64,000 bases of DNA. Source: Amycolatopsis rubida. Its GTDB lineage: Bacteria > Actinomycetota > Actinomycetes > Mycobacteriales > Pseudonocardiaceae. The notes beneath the pieces were generated by a model, which worked only from the letters and a program-made list of their open reading frames with translations, did no database searches and was not told the origin of the DNA. Positions within the stretch are counted from its first letter, which is position 1, and every line of letters starts with the position of its first letter. Positions 15,706 to 26,500 of the stretch are shown in pieces. The translations under genes and the position numbers were made by a program. The stretch covers positions 1,550,001-1,614,000 of the forward strand of contig NZ_FOWC01000001.1 of NCBI RefSeq assembly GCF_900115345.1. The letters are read 5' to 3'.

Positions 15706-18255
15706 ATGTTTGAGAGGTTCACCGACCGCGCGAGGCGGGTGGTCGTCCTGGCCCAAGAAGAGGCCCGGATGCTCAACCACAACTACATCGGCACCGAGCA
15801 CATCCTCCTGGGTCTGATCCACGAGGGTGAGGGTGTCGCCGCCAAGGCGCTGGAGTCGCTGGGCATCGCCCTCGAGGGCGTGCGCCAGCAGGTCGAGGAG
15901 ATCATCGGCCAGGGCCAGCAGGCGCCGAGCGGGCACATCCCGTTCACGCCGCGGGCGAAGAAGGTGCTGGAGCTGTCGCTGCGCGAAGCGCTGCAGCTCG
16001 GCCACAACTACATCGGCACGGAGCACATCCTGCTCGGCCTGATCCGCGAGGGCGAGGGCGTCGCCGCCCAGGTGCTCGTGAAGCTGGGCGCGGACCTCAA
16101 CCGGGTCCGTCAGCAGGTGCTGCAGCTCCTGTCGGGCTACCAGACCGGCGAGAAGTCCGCCGAGAGCGGCTCCGGCCGCGGCGAGGGCACGCCGTCCTCC
16201 TCGCTGGTGCTCGACCAGTTCGGCCGCAACATGACCGTGCTCGCCCGCGAGGGCAAGCTCGACCCGGTCATCGGGCGCGGCAAGGAGATCGAGCGGGTCA
16301 TGCAGGTGCTGTCCCGCCGGACCAAGAACAACCCGGTGCTCATCGGCGAGCCGGGCGTCGGCAAGACCGCCGTCGTCGAGGGGCTGGCGCAGAGCATCGT
16401 CAAGGGCGAGGTGCCCGAGACGCTCAAGGACAAGCAGCTCTACACCCTCGACCTCGGCTCGCTGGTCGCCGGTTCGCGCTACCGCGGCGACTTCGAAGAG
16501 CGCCTGAAGAAGGTGCTCAAGGAGATCAAGACCCGCGGCGACATCATCCTGTTCATCGACGAGCTGCACACGCTCGTCGGGGCGGGCGCGGCCGAGGGCG
16601 CGATCGACGCGGCGTCGATCCTGAAGCCGATGCTGGCCCGCGGCGAGCTGCAGACGATCGGCGCGACCACGCTCGAGGAGTACCGCAAGTACATCGAGAA
16701 GGACGCCGCGCTGGAACGCCGCTTCCAGCCGATCCAGGTGGGCGAGCCGTCGCTTGAGCACACGATCGAGATCCTGAAGGGCCTGCGCGACCGGTACGAG
16801 GCGCACCACCGCGTGTCGATCACCGATTCGGCGCTGGTCGCGGCCGCGACGCTGGCCGACCGCTACATCAACGACCGGTTCCTGCCGGACAAGGCGATCG
16901 ACCTGATCGACGAGGCCGGGGCCCGGATGCGCATCCGCCGGATGACCGCGCCGCCGGACCTGCGCGAGTTCGACGAGAAGATCGCCGACGTGCGCCGGGA
17001 CAAGGAGTCCGCGATCGACGCGCAGGACTTCGAGCGGGCCGCGCGCCTTCGCGACGAGGAGAAGCAGCTCCTCGGCCAGAAGGGCGAGCGGGAGAAGCAG
17101 TGGAAGGACGGCGACCTCGACGTCGTCGCCGAGGTGGACGACGAGCAGATCGCGGAGGTGCTGGCCAACTGGACCGGCATCCCGGTGTTCAAGCTCACCG
17201 AGGAGGAGACCACCCGGCTGCTGCGCATGGAGGACGAGCTCCACAAGCGCATCATCGGCCAGGAGGACGCGGTCAAGGCCGTGTCCCAGGCGATCCGCCG
17301 TACGCGTGCGGGTCTGAAGGACCCGAAGCGCCCGTCCGGTTCGTTCATCTTCGCCGGCCCGTCCGGTGTCGGTAAGACCGAGCTGTCGAAGGCGCTGGCG
17401 GCGTTCCTGTTCGGCGAGGACGACGCGCTCATCCAGATCGACATGGGCGAGTTCCACGACCGCTACACCGCTTCGCGGCTCTTCGGCGCCCCTCCGGGCT
17501 ACGTCGGCTACGAAGAGGGCGGGCAGCTGACCGAGAAGGTGCGGCGCAAGCCGTTCTCGGTGGTGCTTTTCGACGAGATCGAGAAGGCGCACCAGGAGAT
17601 CTACAACACGCTCCTGCAGGTGCTCGAAGACGGCCGGCTCACCGACGGCCAGGGCCGCACGGTCGACTTCAAGAACACCGTGCTGATCTTCACCTCGAAC
17701 CTGGGCACCTCGGACATTTCGAAGTCCGTGAGCCTCGGCTTCTCCTCCGGAGCGGATTCGACGAACCGCTACGAGAAGATGAAGCAGAAGGTCAACGAGG
17801 AAATGAAGAAGCATTTCCGCCCGGAGTTCCTGAACCGGATCGACGACATCATCGTCTTCCACCAGCTCAACCAGGAACAGATCATCCAGATGGTGGATCT
17901 GATGATCGGCCGGGTCGAGACGCAGCTCAAGGCCAAGGACATGGAGATCGAGCTCACCGAAAAGGCGAAGGCGCTGCTGGCCAAGCGCGGCTTCGACCCG
18001 GTGCTCGGCGCCCGGCCGCTGCGTCGCACGATCCAGCGCGAGATCGAGGACCAGCTGTCGGAGAAGATCCTCTTCGGCGAGGTCGAAGCGGGTCAGATCA
18101 TCGTGGTCGACGTCGACGGCTGGAGCGGCAACACCGAGGACCGCGACGACGAGGCGCACTTCACCTTCCGCGGGGAGAAGCGTCCGTCTTCGGTTCCGGA
18201 CGCTCCGCCGGTGAGCATCGGCGCCGCCGAGAACGGCGAAGCCGAGAACGAGTGA
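15706..18255 (+). CDS. clpC: ATP-dependent Clp protease ATP-binding subunit ClpC
   Basis: ClpC unfolds substrates and feeds them to ClpP. The 849-residue protein starts [20 protein letters not shown]. It has the double Clp-N repeat ([13 protein letters not shown] occurs twice, about 26-38 and 101-113), a first AAA+ module (Walker [22 protein letters not shown]), a UVR-containing middle domain (about 425-460) and a second AAA+ module (Walker [21 protein letters not shown]). The length matches mycobacterial ClpC1 (848). ATG 15706 is chosen over GTG 15700 because it aligns with the universal MFERF start. Confidence 0.97.
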   Translation: MFERFTDRARRVVVLAQEEARMLNHNYIGTEHILLGLIHEGEGVAAKALESLGIALEGVRQQVEEIIGQGQQAPSGHIPFTPRAKKVLELSLREALQLGHNYIGTEHILLGLIREGEGVAAQVLVKLGADLNRVRQQVLQLLSGYQTGEKSAESGSGRGEGTPSSSLVLDQFGRNMTVLAREGKLDPVIGRGKEIERVMQVLSRRTKNNPVLIGEPGVGKTAVVEGLAQSIVKGEVPETLKDKQLYTLDLGSLVAGSRYRGDFEERLKKVLKEIKTRGDIILFIDELHTLVGAGAAEGAIDAASILKPMLARGELQTIGATTLEEYRKYIEKDAALERRFQPIQVGEPSLEHTIEILKGLRDRYEAHHRVSITDSALVAAATLADRYINDRFLPDKAIDLIDEAGARMRIRRMTAPPDLREFDEKIADVRRDKESAIDAQDFERAARLRDEEKQLLGQKGEREKQWKDGDLDVVAEVDDEQIAEVLANWTGIPVFKLTEEETTRLLRMEDELHKRIIGQEDAVKAVSQAIRRTRAGLKDPKRPSGSFIFAGPSGVGKTELSKALAAFLFGEDDALIQIDMGEFHDRYTASRLFGAPPGYVGYEEGGQLTEKVRRKPFSVVLFDEIEKAHQEIYNTLLQVLEDGRLTDGQGRTVDFKNTVLIFTSNLGTSDISKSVSLGFSSGADSTNRYEKMKQKVNEEMKKHFRPEFLNRIDDIIVFHQLNQEQIIQMVDLMIGRVETQLKAKDMEIELTEKAKALLAKRGFDPVLGARPLRRTIQREIEDQLSEKILFGEVEAGQIIVVDVDGWSGNTEDRDDEAHFTFRGEKRPSSVPDAPPVSIGAAENGEAENE

Positions 18256-18266
18256 GCTAAGAAAAG

Positions 18267-18304
18267 AAAAAGGGCGGCTCCCAGGTTTGGGGGCCGCCCT
18301 TTTC
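18267..18304 (+). terminator. Rho-independent terminator of clpC
   Basis: A GGGCGGC/GCCGCCC stem with an inner CCCA/TGGG extension is flanked by A-run and T-run (AAAAGGG to CCCTTTT), 12 nt after the clpC stop. It is the most canonical terminator in the window. Confidence 0.9.
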
Positions 18305-18318
18305 TCTATTGTCGGGTT

Positions 18319-19305
18319 ATGGGGTCTTCGAGAATCTCGCGCCACGCCACGGCGAGCATCGCGCTTTCGCTGCTGAGCGACCGTCAGCTCATTGAGCGGC
18401 TGGAATCCGCCGACGTGGTGTCCGAGGGCATCGGCGGCACCGGTGCCCGGCTGGACGTCGACGGGGTTCTGGTCTTCGCGAAGCGGGTGCCGCTCACCGC
18501 GCTGGAGCGGCAGCACCCGCATTCCACGGCCAATCTCTATGGCCTGCCTGCCTTTTGCCATTACGGCCTGGGTTCGCCGGAGGGCTCGGCGTGGCGGGAA
18601 CTGGCGCTGCACATCATGGCGAACGGCTGGGTTCTCAGCGGTGCGTGCGAGAACTTCCCTCTGCTGCACCACTGGCGGATCCTGCCAGTCCCCTCGGGCC
18701 GGGTGCCAGACCGCCCGTTGGAAGAGGACGTCGAGTACTGGGGAGGTTCCGCTGCGGTCCGCAGGCGGCTCACGGAATTGCGGGACGCGTCGTCGAGCGT
18801 TGTTTTGTTCTGCGAGTATTTTCCGGCCAATGTGCACCGGTGGCTGCCTGGCAATCTGGATCAGGTTGAGCGCCTTGCGTCGCAGGTTGCCGACACGCTT
18901 TCGTTTCTTCGTGCGCAGGAAGTTCTGCACTTCGACAACCACTTCGAGAACTTCCTGACCGACGGCGACCGGTTCGTGCTGACTGATTTCGGCCTGTCGT
19001 TCGCACGCCGGTTCGATCTGACTGCGGAGGAGCAAGCGTTCGCGGAGCTGAATGCGGGGCATGACCGGGCCTATGGGTCGATGTATCTGGTGAACTGGCT
19101 GGTGACCGAGGTGTGCGGGACCTGGGACCGCGAAAGCCGCCTGGCCGCGGTTCGTCGCGCGGCTGCCGGGGAGCTTGAGCTGCCCTCGCCGATCGCTGAG
19201 GTGGTGGCTCGCCATGCTGCGGTGGCGGTGGAGATGAACGATTTTTACGGGCGGCTTTTGGCGGACCGGGAGGCTCCTTTTCCGGCGGAGGTTTTCACCG
19301 GGTAG
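18319..19305 (+). CDS. Protein-kinase-fold protein of unknown substrate
   Basis: The 328-residue protein has a degenerate kinase layout: glycine-rich GGTGAR (39-44), a candidate ATP-anchoring Lys55 in VFAKR, a catalytic loop HFDNHFEN (204-211, HxD....N) and DFG at 223-225. That order is shared by eukaryotic-like kinases and aminoglycoside/choline phosphotransferases. The sequence lacks the extracellular sensor or TM segment of PknB-type receptors. It stands alone after the clpC terminator and I cannot name a substrate. It may be active, since all catalytic positions are present. Confidence 0.65.
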   Translation: MGSSRISRHATASIALSLLSDRQLIERLESADVVSEGIGGTGARLDVDGVLVFAKRVPLTALERQHPHSTANLYGLPAFCHYGLGSPEGSAWRELALHIMANGWVLSGACENFPLLHHWRILPVPSGRVPDRPLEEDVEYWGGSAAVRRRLTELRDASSSVVLFCEYFPANVHRWLPGNLDQVERLASQVADTLSFLRAQEVLHFDNHFENFLTDGDRFVLTDFGLSFARRFDLTAEEQAFAELNAGHDRAYGSMYLVNWLVTEVCGTWDRESRLAAVRRAAAGELELPSPIAEVVARHAAVAVEMNDFYGRLLADREAPFPAEVFTG

Positions 19306-19592
19306 CGCGCGACCAGCTCAGGCCGCCCCAGTTCGCGGATCTCGCCGCCGAGTTCGGTGCCGTCGAGCGTGACCTGGCCGCCCGCTTCGGCGATCAGTTC
19401 CGCAGCGGCGTGTGCCTCTTGCTGCGCGCGGGGGTCGCGAACAACGAGTCTCGCGCATCGGTGGTCGGCGTCATGGTCTCTTGACGTGCTCAAGTGCGCC
19501 TCAGCGGCACTTCTGTTGGCAACCAGGTTTCAGTTGTATCTGTCACCTGCGCCCGTGAGACGATGCGGCGGGGTTTTGGGGAGGGGAACTGC
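19306..19592. other. Interval without a confident gene
   Basis: These 287 bases contain a leftward open frame with GC-rich third positions (about 19493-19245, starting at TTG). It overlaps the kinase-like gene and shows no recognisable motif, so I do not call it. A GGGGAGGGG ribosome site for the next gene is at 19579-19587. Confidence 0.5.
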
Positions 19593-21365
19593 GTGGACGT
19601 CCTGTCGATCGACTTCGGTACTTCCAGCACGGTCGGCGTCTTGGCGGCCTTCGGGCGCGGGCCGCGGGCTATCGAGGTCGACGGGTCGGTCACCATGTCT
19701 TCCGCGGTGTACGCGGAGGAGGACGGGCGGCTCGTCGTCGGGCAGGACGCGGAGCGGCGGGCTCGGCTGGATCCCAGCCGGTTCGAGCCTAATCCCAAGC
19801 GGCGGATCGACGAGGGCGAGCTGTTGCTCGGCGATCGGGCGGTGCCGGTCGTCGACGCCTTCGCTGCTGTGTTGCGGCGGATGGGCGAGGAGGCCGAGCG
19901 GCAGCTTTCCGGGGTTCCGGACGAGGTGCGGTTGTCTCATCCGGCCGGATGGGGTGCACAGCGGCAGCGGACGCTCCGGGCGGCGGCGGGCAAGGCCGGG
20001 TTCAGCCAGGCGCGGTTGGTGCCGGAGCCGGTCGCGGCGGCGGCGCATTACGCGACCCTGCGCGAAACGGGCGCGCCCAGCGGGCCGATCGCGGTGTACG
20101 ACCTCGGTGCGGGCACGGTTGACTGTGCGGTCGTCGGCGCGGGTACCGCGGTTCTGGCGGAGGACGGGTTGCCCGATCTCGGCAGCCTGGACATCGACCA
20201 AGCCCTGCTGGTCCATATTGGACGGTCGGTGTCGCACGCGGATCCGGCACAGTGGCAACGGCTTCTCCGCCCGCAGACGACCAGTGACCGGCGGTTGCGG
20301 CGGGTACTGCTCCAAGACGTCCGTGACGCCAAGGAAAGTCTTTCCCGGCACGCGCGCACTGAGGTGCCGATGCCGGATCCGTTCGGCGACGTTCTGCTCA
20401 CCCGCGCCGAGCTGGAGGCGTTGGTCCGGCCGAATCTGTTGCGCAGTGCGGAAATGCTCGCCGCGACGATCTCGCGGGCCGGGCTTGCGCCGGATCGGCT
20501 CGGCGGCGTGTATCTGGTCGGCGGGCCCAGCCGGATGCCGTTGCTGGCCGCACTGGTCGGGTCGACGCTCGGCGTGGTCCCGACTACCGAGGACCAGCCG
20601 GAGACGGCGGTCGCGTTCGGCTTGCATCATGTGGACGTGCGTCCGGCAGCAGCAACGCCAATGCCAGCACCGGCGTCCTGGCCACCTGTCCAGCAACAGC
20701 CCAGCCCAGCCCAGCAGCAACCTGGTCTGAACCAGCGACCGCCAGCACCAATGCCTCCGCCGGGCTGGCCGCAGCAGCAAACGAAGAAGTCCCGCAGACC
20801 GTTCGTCATCGGCGCGATCGCCCTGACCGCGCTCGTCATTGCCGGAATCGTGACCGCCGTCCTCGGCACTCGCGGCGACGACAAACCCGCGGCGAATCAA
20901 CCAGCCACCCCGCCGAACACTTGCGCTGGCTCACCCCCAGCGCTCCCCGGCGAAAACGGCCTCACGAAGTGCATCCGTCGCCTGGCCGGTCCGACCATCC
21001 AAACCCGTGCCACCTGCTCCGACGACCCGGAGTTGGCGAAAGCCCTGGGCGCGGTACGCAGCGCGCTGTGCCGCTTCCCGGACAAGACCACCGTCGCGTT
21101 CCACGAAGGACTCACCCTCGCCCAGGTCGAGCCCGGGGCGCGCAAGGACATGGCCGGCCGCGTCGAGACCGACACTTGGCGCACCCGCATCGGGCTGGCC
21201 GGCCGTTATGTCGCCGGGGTCGGGCCGAAGCTCGGGCTGCTGATCTACCAGGCCGACGGCATCCCCGTGGTCGGCACGGTGATGGACACCAGTCCGTCGC
21301 ACACGAGCCGGCGGCCGCGGGATCTGGTGCAGTTCTTCGAGCAGACTGTCCAGCCTGGCGAATAG
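19593..21365 (+). CDS. Membrane-anchored Hsp70-like protein
   Basis: The 590-residue protein begins with an actin/Hsp70 ATPase (about 1-350): IDFGTSST (6-13) phosphate-1, VYDLGAGTVDCAV (about 168-180) phosphate-2 and YLVGGPSRMPLLAALV (about 307-322) adenosine motif. There is no DnaK peptide-binding domain. Instead a Pro/Gln linker (about 350-395), one TM helix (about 403-425) and an extracytoplasmic domain with four cysteines (about 440-590) follow, giving an ATPase inside and a probable sensor or adhesion domain outside. GTG 19593 has a GGGGAGGGG site and starts right before the conserved strand. Confidence 0.85.
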   Translation: MDVLSIDFGTSSTVGVLAAFGRGPRAIEVDGSVTMSSAVYAEEDGRLVVGQDAERRARLDPSRFEPNPKRRIDEGELLLGDRAVPVVDAFAAVLRRMGEEAERQLSGVPDEVRLSHPAGWGAQRQRTLRAAAGKAGFSQARLVPEPVAAAAHYATLRETGAPSGPIAVYDLGAGTVDCAVVGAGTAVLAEDGLPDLGSLDIDQALLVHIGRSVSHADPAQWQRLLRPQTTSDRRLRRVLLQDVRDAKESLSRHARTEVPMPDPFGDVLLTRAELEALVRPNLLRSAEMLAATISRAGLAPDRLGGVYLVGGPSRMPLLAALVGSTLGVVPTTEDQPETAVAFGLHHVDVRPAAATPMPAPASWPPVQQQPSPAQQQPGLNQRPPAPMPPPGWPQQQTKKSRRPFVIGAIALTALVIAGIVTAVLGTRGDDKPAANQPATPPNTCAGSPPALPGENGLTKCIRRLAGPTIQTRATCSDDPELAKALGAVRSALCRFPDKTTVAFHEGLTLAQVEPGARKDMAGRVETDTWRTRIGLAGRYVAGVGPKLGLLIYQADGIPVVGTVMDTSPSHTSRRPRDLVQFFEQTVQPGE

Positions 21366-21368
21366 GGC

Positions 21369-21974
21369 TCAGTGCAGGGTGCCTGCCGAAGTGGCCACGT
21401 CCTCGTGCACGGTCAGCGCGGTGTCCGCCACGATGTCGAGCGCTCGCGCGATCGAGTCCAGCGGCATCCGCGCTTCCTCCGGCACATGCACGAAACCGCC
21501 GCGCAGTCCGGGGAACTCTGTCGCGATCAGGTGCATCAGGCCGTAGAAGACCTGATTGCACACGTACGTCCCGGCGGTGTACGACACGGCCGCGGGCAGA
21601 CCCGCCGACTCGATCGCCGCGACCGCCGCTTTCACCGGCAGCGTGGTGAAGTACGCGGACGGCCCGCCCTCGACCACCGGCACGTCGACCGGCTGTGCAC
21701 CGGCGTTGTCCGGGATCCGGGCGTCGATCAGGTTGATCGCCACTCGCTCCGGTGTGACGTGCTCGCGTCCGCCGGCCAGCCCGGCGCACACGACCACCGC
21801 CGGCCGGTGCGCCAGGATCGCGGCCCGCAGCGCCGGCAGCGACGCGTCGAACTCGCACGGCAGCTCTACCGCCACCGTGTCCGTCCGCCGCACCGCTGCC
21901 AGCGAAGCTGCCTGCCAAGAGGGGTTCGCCGCCGCTCCGTCGAAGGGCGCGAACCCCGTCAGCAGAACCGTCAT
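21369..21974 (-). CDS. pcp: Pyroglutamyl-peptidase I (pyrrolidone carboxylate peptidase)
   Basis: Pcp removes N-terminal pyroglutamate from peptides. The 201-residue protein starts MTVLLTGFAPFDG and has the catalytic triad in order: Glu76 (ERVAINLID), Cys139 (GTYVCNQVFYG) and His163 (GFVHVPE). Its ATG overlaps the stop of the upstream M1 peptidase gene as ATGA (21971-21974), so the two are translationally coupled. That suggests joint peptide degradation, although the M1 enzyme is secreted and Pcp is cytoplasmic. Confidence 0.93.
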   Translation of the reverse strand: MTVLLTGFAPFDGAAANPSWQAASLAAVRRTDTVAVELPCEFDASLPALRAAILAHRPAVVVCAGLAGGREHVTPERVAINLIDARIPDNAGAQPVDVPVVEGGPSAYFTTLPVKAAVAAIESAGLPAAVSYTAGTYVCNQVFYGLMHLIATEFPGLRGGFVHVPEEARMPLDSIARALDIVADTALTVHEDVATSAGTLH

Positions 21975-23419
21975 CCGGCGGCCGGCTTCAGCTCGCCCGG
22001 GTAGAGGTACTCGTCGGACGGCTTGCCGTTGCCGTAGATCCACGCGTCGAAGAAGCCCTGCAAGTCCATGCCGGACACCTTCTCACAGTACTTCTGGAAC
22101 TCCTGCATGTTCGCGTTTCCGTCGTGGTGCAGGGTGTTCCAGGTCTTGAGCACCTTGTCGAAGGCGCTCTGTCCCATGTACTTGCTGAGCGCGTGCAGCA
22201 TGACCGGGCCCTTGGAGTACACGTAGGTGAACTCGTGGCCGGGGCCCATGTCGTACAGCTTGCCCGCCCAGAACGAATCGCTGGCCGACGCGACCTGGTT
22301 GAGATAGGTGGCGTCGAGGTCTTCGCCGTCCTTCGCCTGCGCCCACAGCCAGGTCGCGTAGGAGGCGAAGCATTCGTTGAGGCAGACGTCCTTCCAGTGG
22401 TCGACGGCCACGGTGTCGCCGTACCACTGGTGCGCGTTCTCGTGCACGATCGTGTCGATGTTGCCCGCGCGGCCGGAGTAGATCGGCCTGCTCATCGTCT
22501 CAAGCGAGAACCCGATCGGCTCGGTCAGGTAGATGCCGCCCGCGGCGTCCACCGGATACTTGCCGAACTTCGATTCGAGGAAGTCGAGGACCTCCGGCAG
22601 TCGCGCGTCGGCCTGCTTCGTGGCGTCGGTGGTGCCCGGCGCGTACGCGCTGACGATCGGGGTGCCGTCCGTGCGCTTGCGCTTGTTGAAGGTCCACTTG
22701 TCGATCGCGACCGTGGTCATGTACGACGCGGTCGGGGTGTCCTCGGCCCAGACGTGCGTGGTGCCCGTACGCGTCCGGTACTTGCCGACCTCGCGGCCGT
22801 TGGCGATCACGCCCCACTCGCTCGGGACGGTGATCGACAGCCGGAACTTCGCCTTGTTGCGCGGGGTGTCGTTGACCGGGTACCAGGTGGTGGCCGACTT
22901 CGGCTCGCCCGCCGCGAACGCGCCGCCGGACTTGGTGAACTGCCAGCCGTTCTTGCCGAGGTTCGGGTCGTCGATCGCGACCGGGACGCCGTGGTAGGTG
23001 ACCTCCGTGGTGAACAGAAGGCCCTTCCGCAGCGGTGACCTCGGCGTGATCACGAGTTCGTGGTCGCCGGTGCGGGTGAACTTCGCGGGCACGCCGTTGA
23101 CCCGGACCGCGTCGACGGTGAGGCCCCGGAGGTCGAGATCGAACGAGCTGAGCGACTGGGTCGCCTTCGCGTGGACCGTCTGGACGCCGGCGAGCTGGTG
23201 GGTGCCGGGAGCGTAGTTGATCCTGAGGTCGTAGTCGGAGACTTCGTACCCGCCGTTGCCGTCTTGCGGGTAGTAGCTGTCTCCGGCGCCGTCCGAACCG
23301 GGCGTTGGCTTGTCCCAGCCGCCCGGTCCGGCCGACGCGATCCCAGTGCCGAGCGTCAATGCGGTGAGGGTGGCTGCGACGGTCACTGCCGGGCGACGCC
23401 AGCGGTGCAGTGCTCTCAT
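21971..23419 (-). CDS. Secreted M1-family metallopeptidase
   Basis: The 482-residue protein has an Arg-rich Sec signal peptide (HRWRRPAVTVAATLTALTLG.., cleavage near ASA30-GPG). An N-terminal beta domain (about 55-240) follows, then the M1 catalytic core with the zinc motif HENAH at 326-330 and the third ligand Glu349 in NECFASY. It lacks the long C-terminal ERAP-like domain, so it is a compact aminopeptidase. Start ATG 23419 (MRALHRWRRP) is chosen because it begins the signal peptide. A lipoprotein paralogue is at 34520-35941. Confidence 0.9.
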   Translation of the reverse strand: MRALHRWRRPAVTVAATLTALTLGTGIASAGPGGWDKPTPGSDGAGDSYYPQDGNGGYEVSDYDLRINYAPGTHQLAGVQTVHAKATQSLSSFDLDLRGLTVDAVRVNGVPAKFTRTGDHELVITPRSPLRKGLLFTTEVTYHGVPVAIDDPNLGKNGWQFTKSGGAFAAGEPKSATTWYPVNDTPRNKAKFRLSITVPSEWGVIANGREVGKYRTRTGTTHVWAEDTPTASYMTTVAIDKWTFNKRKRTDGTPIVSAYAPGTTDATKQADARLPEVLDFLESKFGKYPVDAAGGIYLTEPIGFSLETMSRPIYSGRAGNIDTIVHENAHQWYGDTVAVDHWKDVCLNECFASYATWLWAQAKDGEDLDATYLNQVASASDSFWAGKLYDMGPGHEFTYVYSKGPVMLHALSKYMGQSAFDKVLKTWNTLHHDGNANMQEFQKYCEKVSGMDLQGFFDAWIYGNGKPSDEYLYPGELKPAAG

Positions 23420-23565
23420 GGGCGCTCCTGTGTCTGCGGGTGAATCCTCCGCAACGTAGCGCCGGGAAGGCGGGCAGTAACCGCTTTGGCGGCAGTTTGT
23501 CCCGAAAGTCCACACTTACGTCGGGCCCCGACACGAGCTGGACCTTGTCTGGAAAGCTGGACCTC

Positions 23566-26500
23566 ATGCGCGTCGCGCTGCTTGGCCCGCTGCGAGCGGA
23601 GGGGGAGGACGGCACGCCGATCGATATCGGCGGAGCCCGCCTCCGTATGCTCCTTTCCCGGCTCGCGCTCGACGCCGGTCGTGCGGTCCCCGCCGAGGCG
23701 CTGATCGACGGTCTGTGGGGCGCTGAGCCCCCGGCTGACGCGGCCAACGCACTCCAGTCGCTCGTCTCGCGGCTGCGTCGCGTGCTGCGGCCCGCGGGAG
23801 CCGAGCTAGAGTCGGTCAACGGCGGTTACCGGCTCGCGGTGCCGCCGGAAGCGGTGGATCTGCACCGGTTCGAGCAGCTGTCCGCCGAGGGGCGTCGCGA
23901 ACTTGCCGCTGGCCGGGACGGCACTGCCGCCGAATCGCTTGCTGCCGCGCTGGCGTTGTGGCGCGGATCGGCGCTCGCGGACGTGCTGGACGCGCCGTTC
24001 GCCGCCGCGCCCGCGACGCTGCTGGAGGAGCGGCGCACGGAGACCGCTGAGGACTGGTTCGAAGCCGAGCTGCGGCTGGGGCGGCATGCGGACGTGCTCG
24101 CGGAACTCACCGCGACCGCGCAGGCGCATCCGCTGCGGGAACGGTTGGCTGGCTTGCGAATCCGTGCGCTTTCCGCTGCCGGGAGGCAGGCCGACGCGCT
24201 CGCCGCGTACTCCGCGATCCGAACGACGCTGGCCGACGAATTGGGCGTTGACCCGTCGGCGGAGCTGCAGGAAGTGCATCTGCGTGCCCTGCGCGGCGAG
24301 TACACGCCGGTCGCGGCGGTGGTCGACCGGTTGCCGCAGCGGCTGACCAGCTTCATCGGCCGTACCGACGAGCTGAAGCTGCTAGCCGAGCTGCTCGAAG
24401 GATCCCGGCTGGTCACGCTCGTCGGCCCAGGCGGGGCTGGCAAGACGCGGCTCGCGACGGAAGCGGCTTCACGGCATCCGGCGCACTCGCGCGGCCTGGT
24501 GTGGTTCGTGCCGCTGGCCGGTGTGCGGGATGCCGAGGACGTGTTGGCCGCGCTGCTGAACGCGTTGGAGGTTCGCGACCTCCGGACGACGGAGACCGAC
24601 GCGCGGCGTCGGCAGGTCGATCCGTTCGAGCACGCGGTGGAGGCACTCGGGGGCACGGAAGCGTTGCTGGTGCTGGACAACTGCGAACACCTCGTGGACA
24701 CCGCCGCGGAGCTGGCCGAGAATTTGCTGCGCCGGCTGCCGGAGTTGCGCGTGCTCGCCACGAGCCGTGAGCCGTTGGCGATCACCGGGGAGGCGTTGTG
24801 CCCGCTCGGCCCGCTTCCGGTGCCGGACGAAGCCGCGCCGCCCTCGGACATCGGCACCCTCGATTCCGTCCGCTTGTTCCTGGACCGCGCGACGGCGGTA
24901 CGGCCGGGGTTCCGGCTCGACGAGTCCACAGTGGACGCGGTACGGCAGATCTGCCAACGGCTCGACGGAATGCCGCTGGCGCTCGAACTGGCCGCCGCGC
25001 GGCTGCGGTCGATGACCGCCGAACAGATCGCCGAACGCCTCGACGACCGGTTCCGCTTGCTCACCTCCGGCAGCCGGACGGCGTTGCCGCGCCAGCGCAC
25101 CCTGCGCGCGGTGGTGGAGTGGAGCTGGGATCTGCTCAGCGACGCGGAGGTCCGGCTCGCCCGCAGGCTCGCGGTGTTCGCGGCGAGTTTTTCCGAGGAG
25201 GCGGTGGAAAACGTCTGCGCGGACGAGGAACTGCCGGCGGAAGAGATCGTGTACGTCCTGGGTTCGCTGGTGGAGAAGTCCATTGTGGACGTAGTGGGCC
25301 TGCGCTACCGCCTGCTGGAGACCTTGCGCGCCTACGCGACCGAGCGGCTCGTCGAATCCGGCGAGCGGGAGCGGATGCGGACCGCGATGGTCGCCTATTA
25401 CGCGGAACTGGCGTACCGCAACGAACCCTTGCTGCGCGGGCGGGGCCAGCTCCAGGCGATCGACGTCTACGAGCACGACAGCGACAACTTCACCTCCGCG
25501 CTGCGGGCGGCGATCGAATCCGGATCCGCGGAATCGGCGGCCCGGCTGCTGTTCGGATTGTTCTGGTATCTCAACATCGTCGGCCAGAACGAGCGGGCCG
25601 CGCTGTTCGTCGACGAGGTGCTGGAACTGGGCGTCCAGCTGCCGCCGGACGTGGCGGCGAGCCTGCGGTTGAGCCAGGTGCTGATGCTGGCCATGTCCGG
25701 TCCGCACGAGGAGTCGGACGTCCCCGAACTGGTCGAAGAATGCATAAGGACCGGTGCGGCGGAACGGAATCCGTGGTTGTGGGTGGGGCTGCCGATAGTG
25801 GCTTATCTCAACGGCGAACGCGAACTGGCGAAGCGCGAGATCCGCCGGGCCGTCGAACGGGACGACGTCTGGAGCCGCGCCGCCGGGCGCTGGGCGGAGA
25901 GCTTCGTCCTCGGCGACATGGGCGACCTCGAGGGTGCGGACCGGGCGCGAGAGCTCGCACACCAAGGCTTTGCCGAGGTCGGCGACCGCTGGGGCCTCGG
26001 CATGACGCATGGTTTCCGAGCCGCGGCGCTGTCGCAGTCCGGTGACCACGAGGCGGCGATCGCCGGATACACCGAGGGCCTGCGGCTGGTGATGGAGCTG
26101 CGCTCAAGGGACGACATCGTGCAGCAGTGGTGGCGGCTGGCGGTGGAGCGCTCGCGGGCTGGTGACCAAGAGGGTGCCTGGCGGGACATGGAAGCCGCGG
26201 AACGCTACGCGGCTTCCGGCGGCAACAACGGGTTGCGCCTCATCGTGTTGCTCGGCCGCGCTGAGTTGCTGATCCGCGAGCACAACGTCGCCGAGGCGCG
26301 CGAGGTGTTCCGGGAAATGAAGTCCGCGCGCGCGGACTGGCCGACGCCGGAAGGTTTCGAGGCGGAATGGCTCGGTGCCGTCGAAGCCGGGTTGCTGCTG
26401 GCCGAAGGCCGTCCAGACGATGCGGAACCCGCGGTGTTCGCGGTGATCGAACAGGCGGCCGGGCGGTTCGACATGCCGGATCTGGCGGGCGTGGTCGAGC

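Noticed and set aside
15369..15713. A rightward open frame of about 110 codons upstream of clpC
   Set aside because: It starts within the iron box, has no recognisable motif or ribosome site, and overlaps the clpC start.
15670..19215. A very long leftward open frame (over 1,100 codons) antisense to clpC and the kinase-like gene
   Set aside because: It mirrors the coding strand of clpC, is His/Leu/Arg/Asp-rich with no family features, and is the usual by-product of high-GC third positions.
19245..19493. A leftward open frame of 82 codons with coding-like third positions
   Set aside because: It starts only at TTG, overlaps the kinase-like gene and has no family similarity that I can see. It could be a real small gene or a remnant, but support is too weak.
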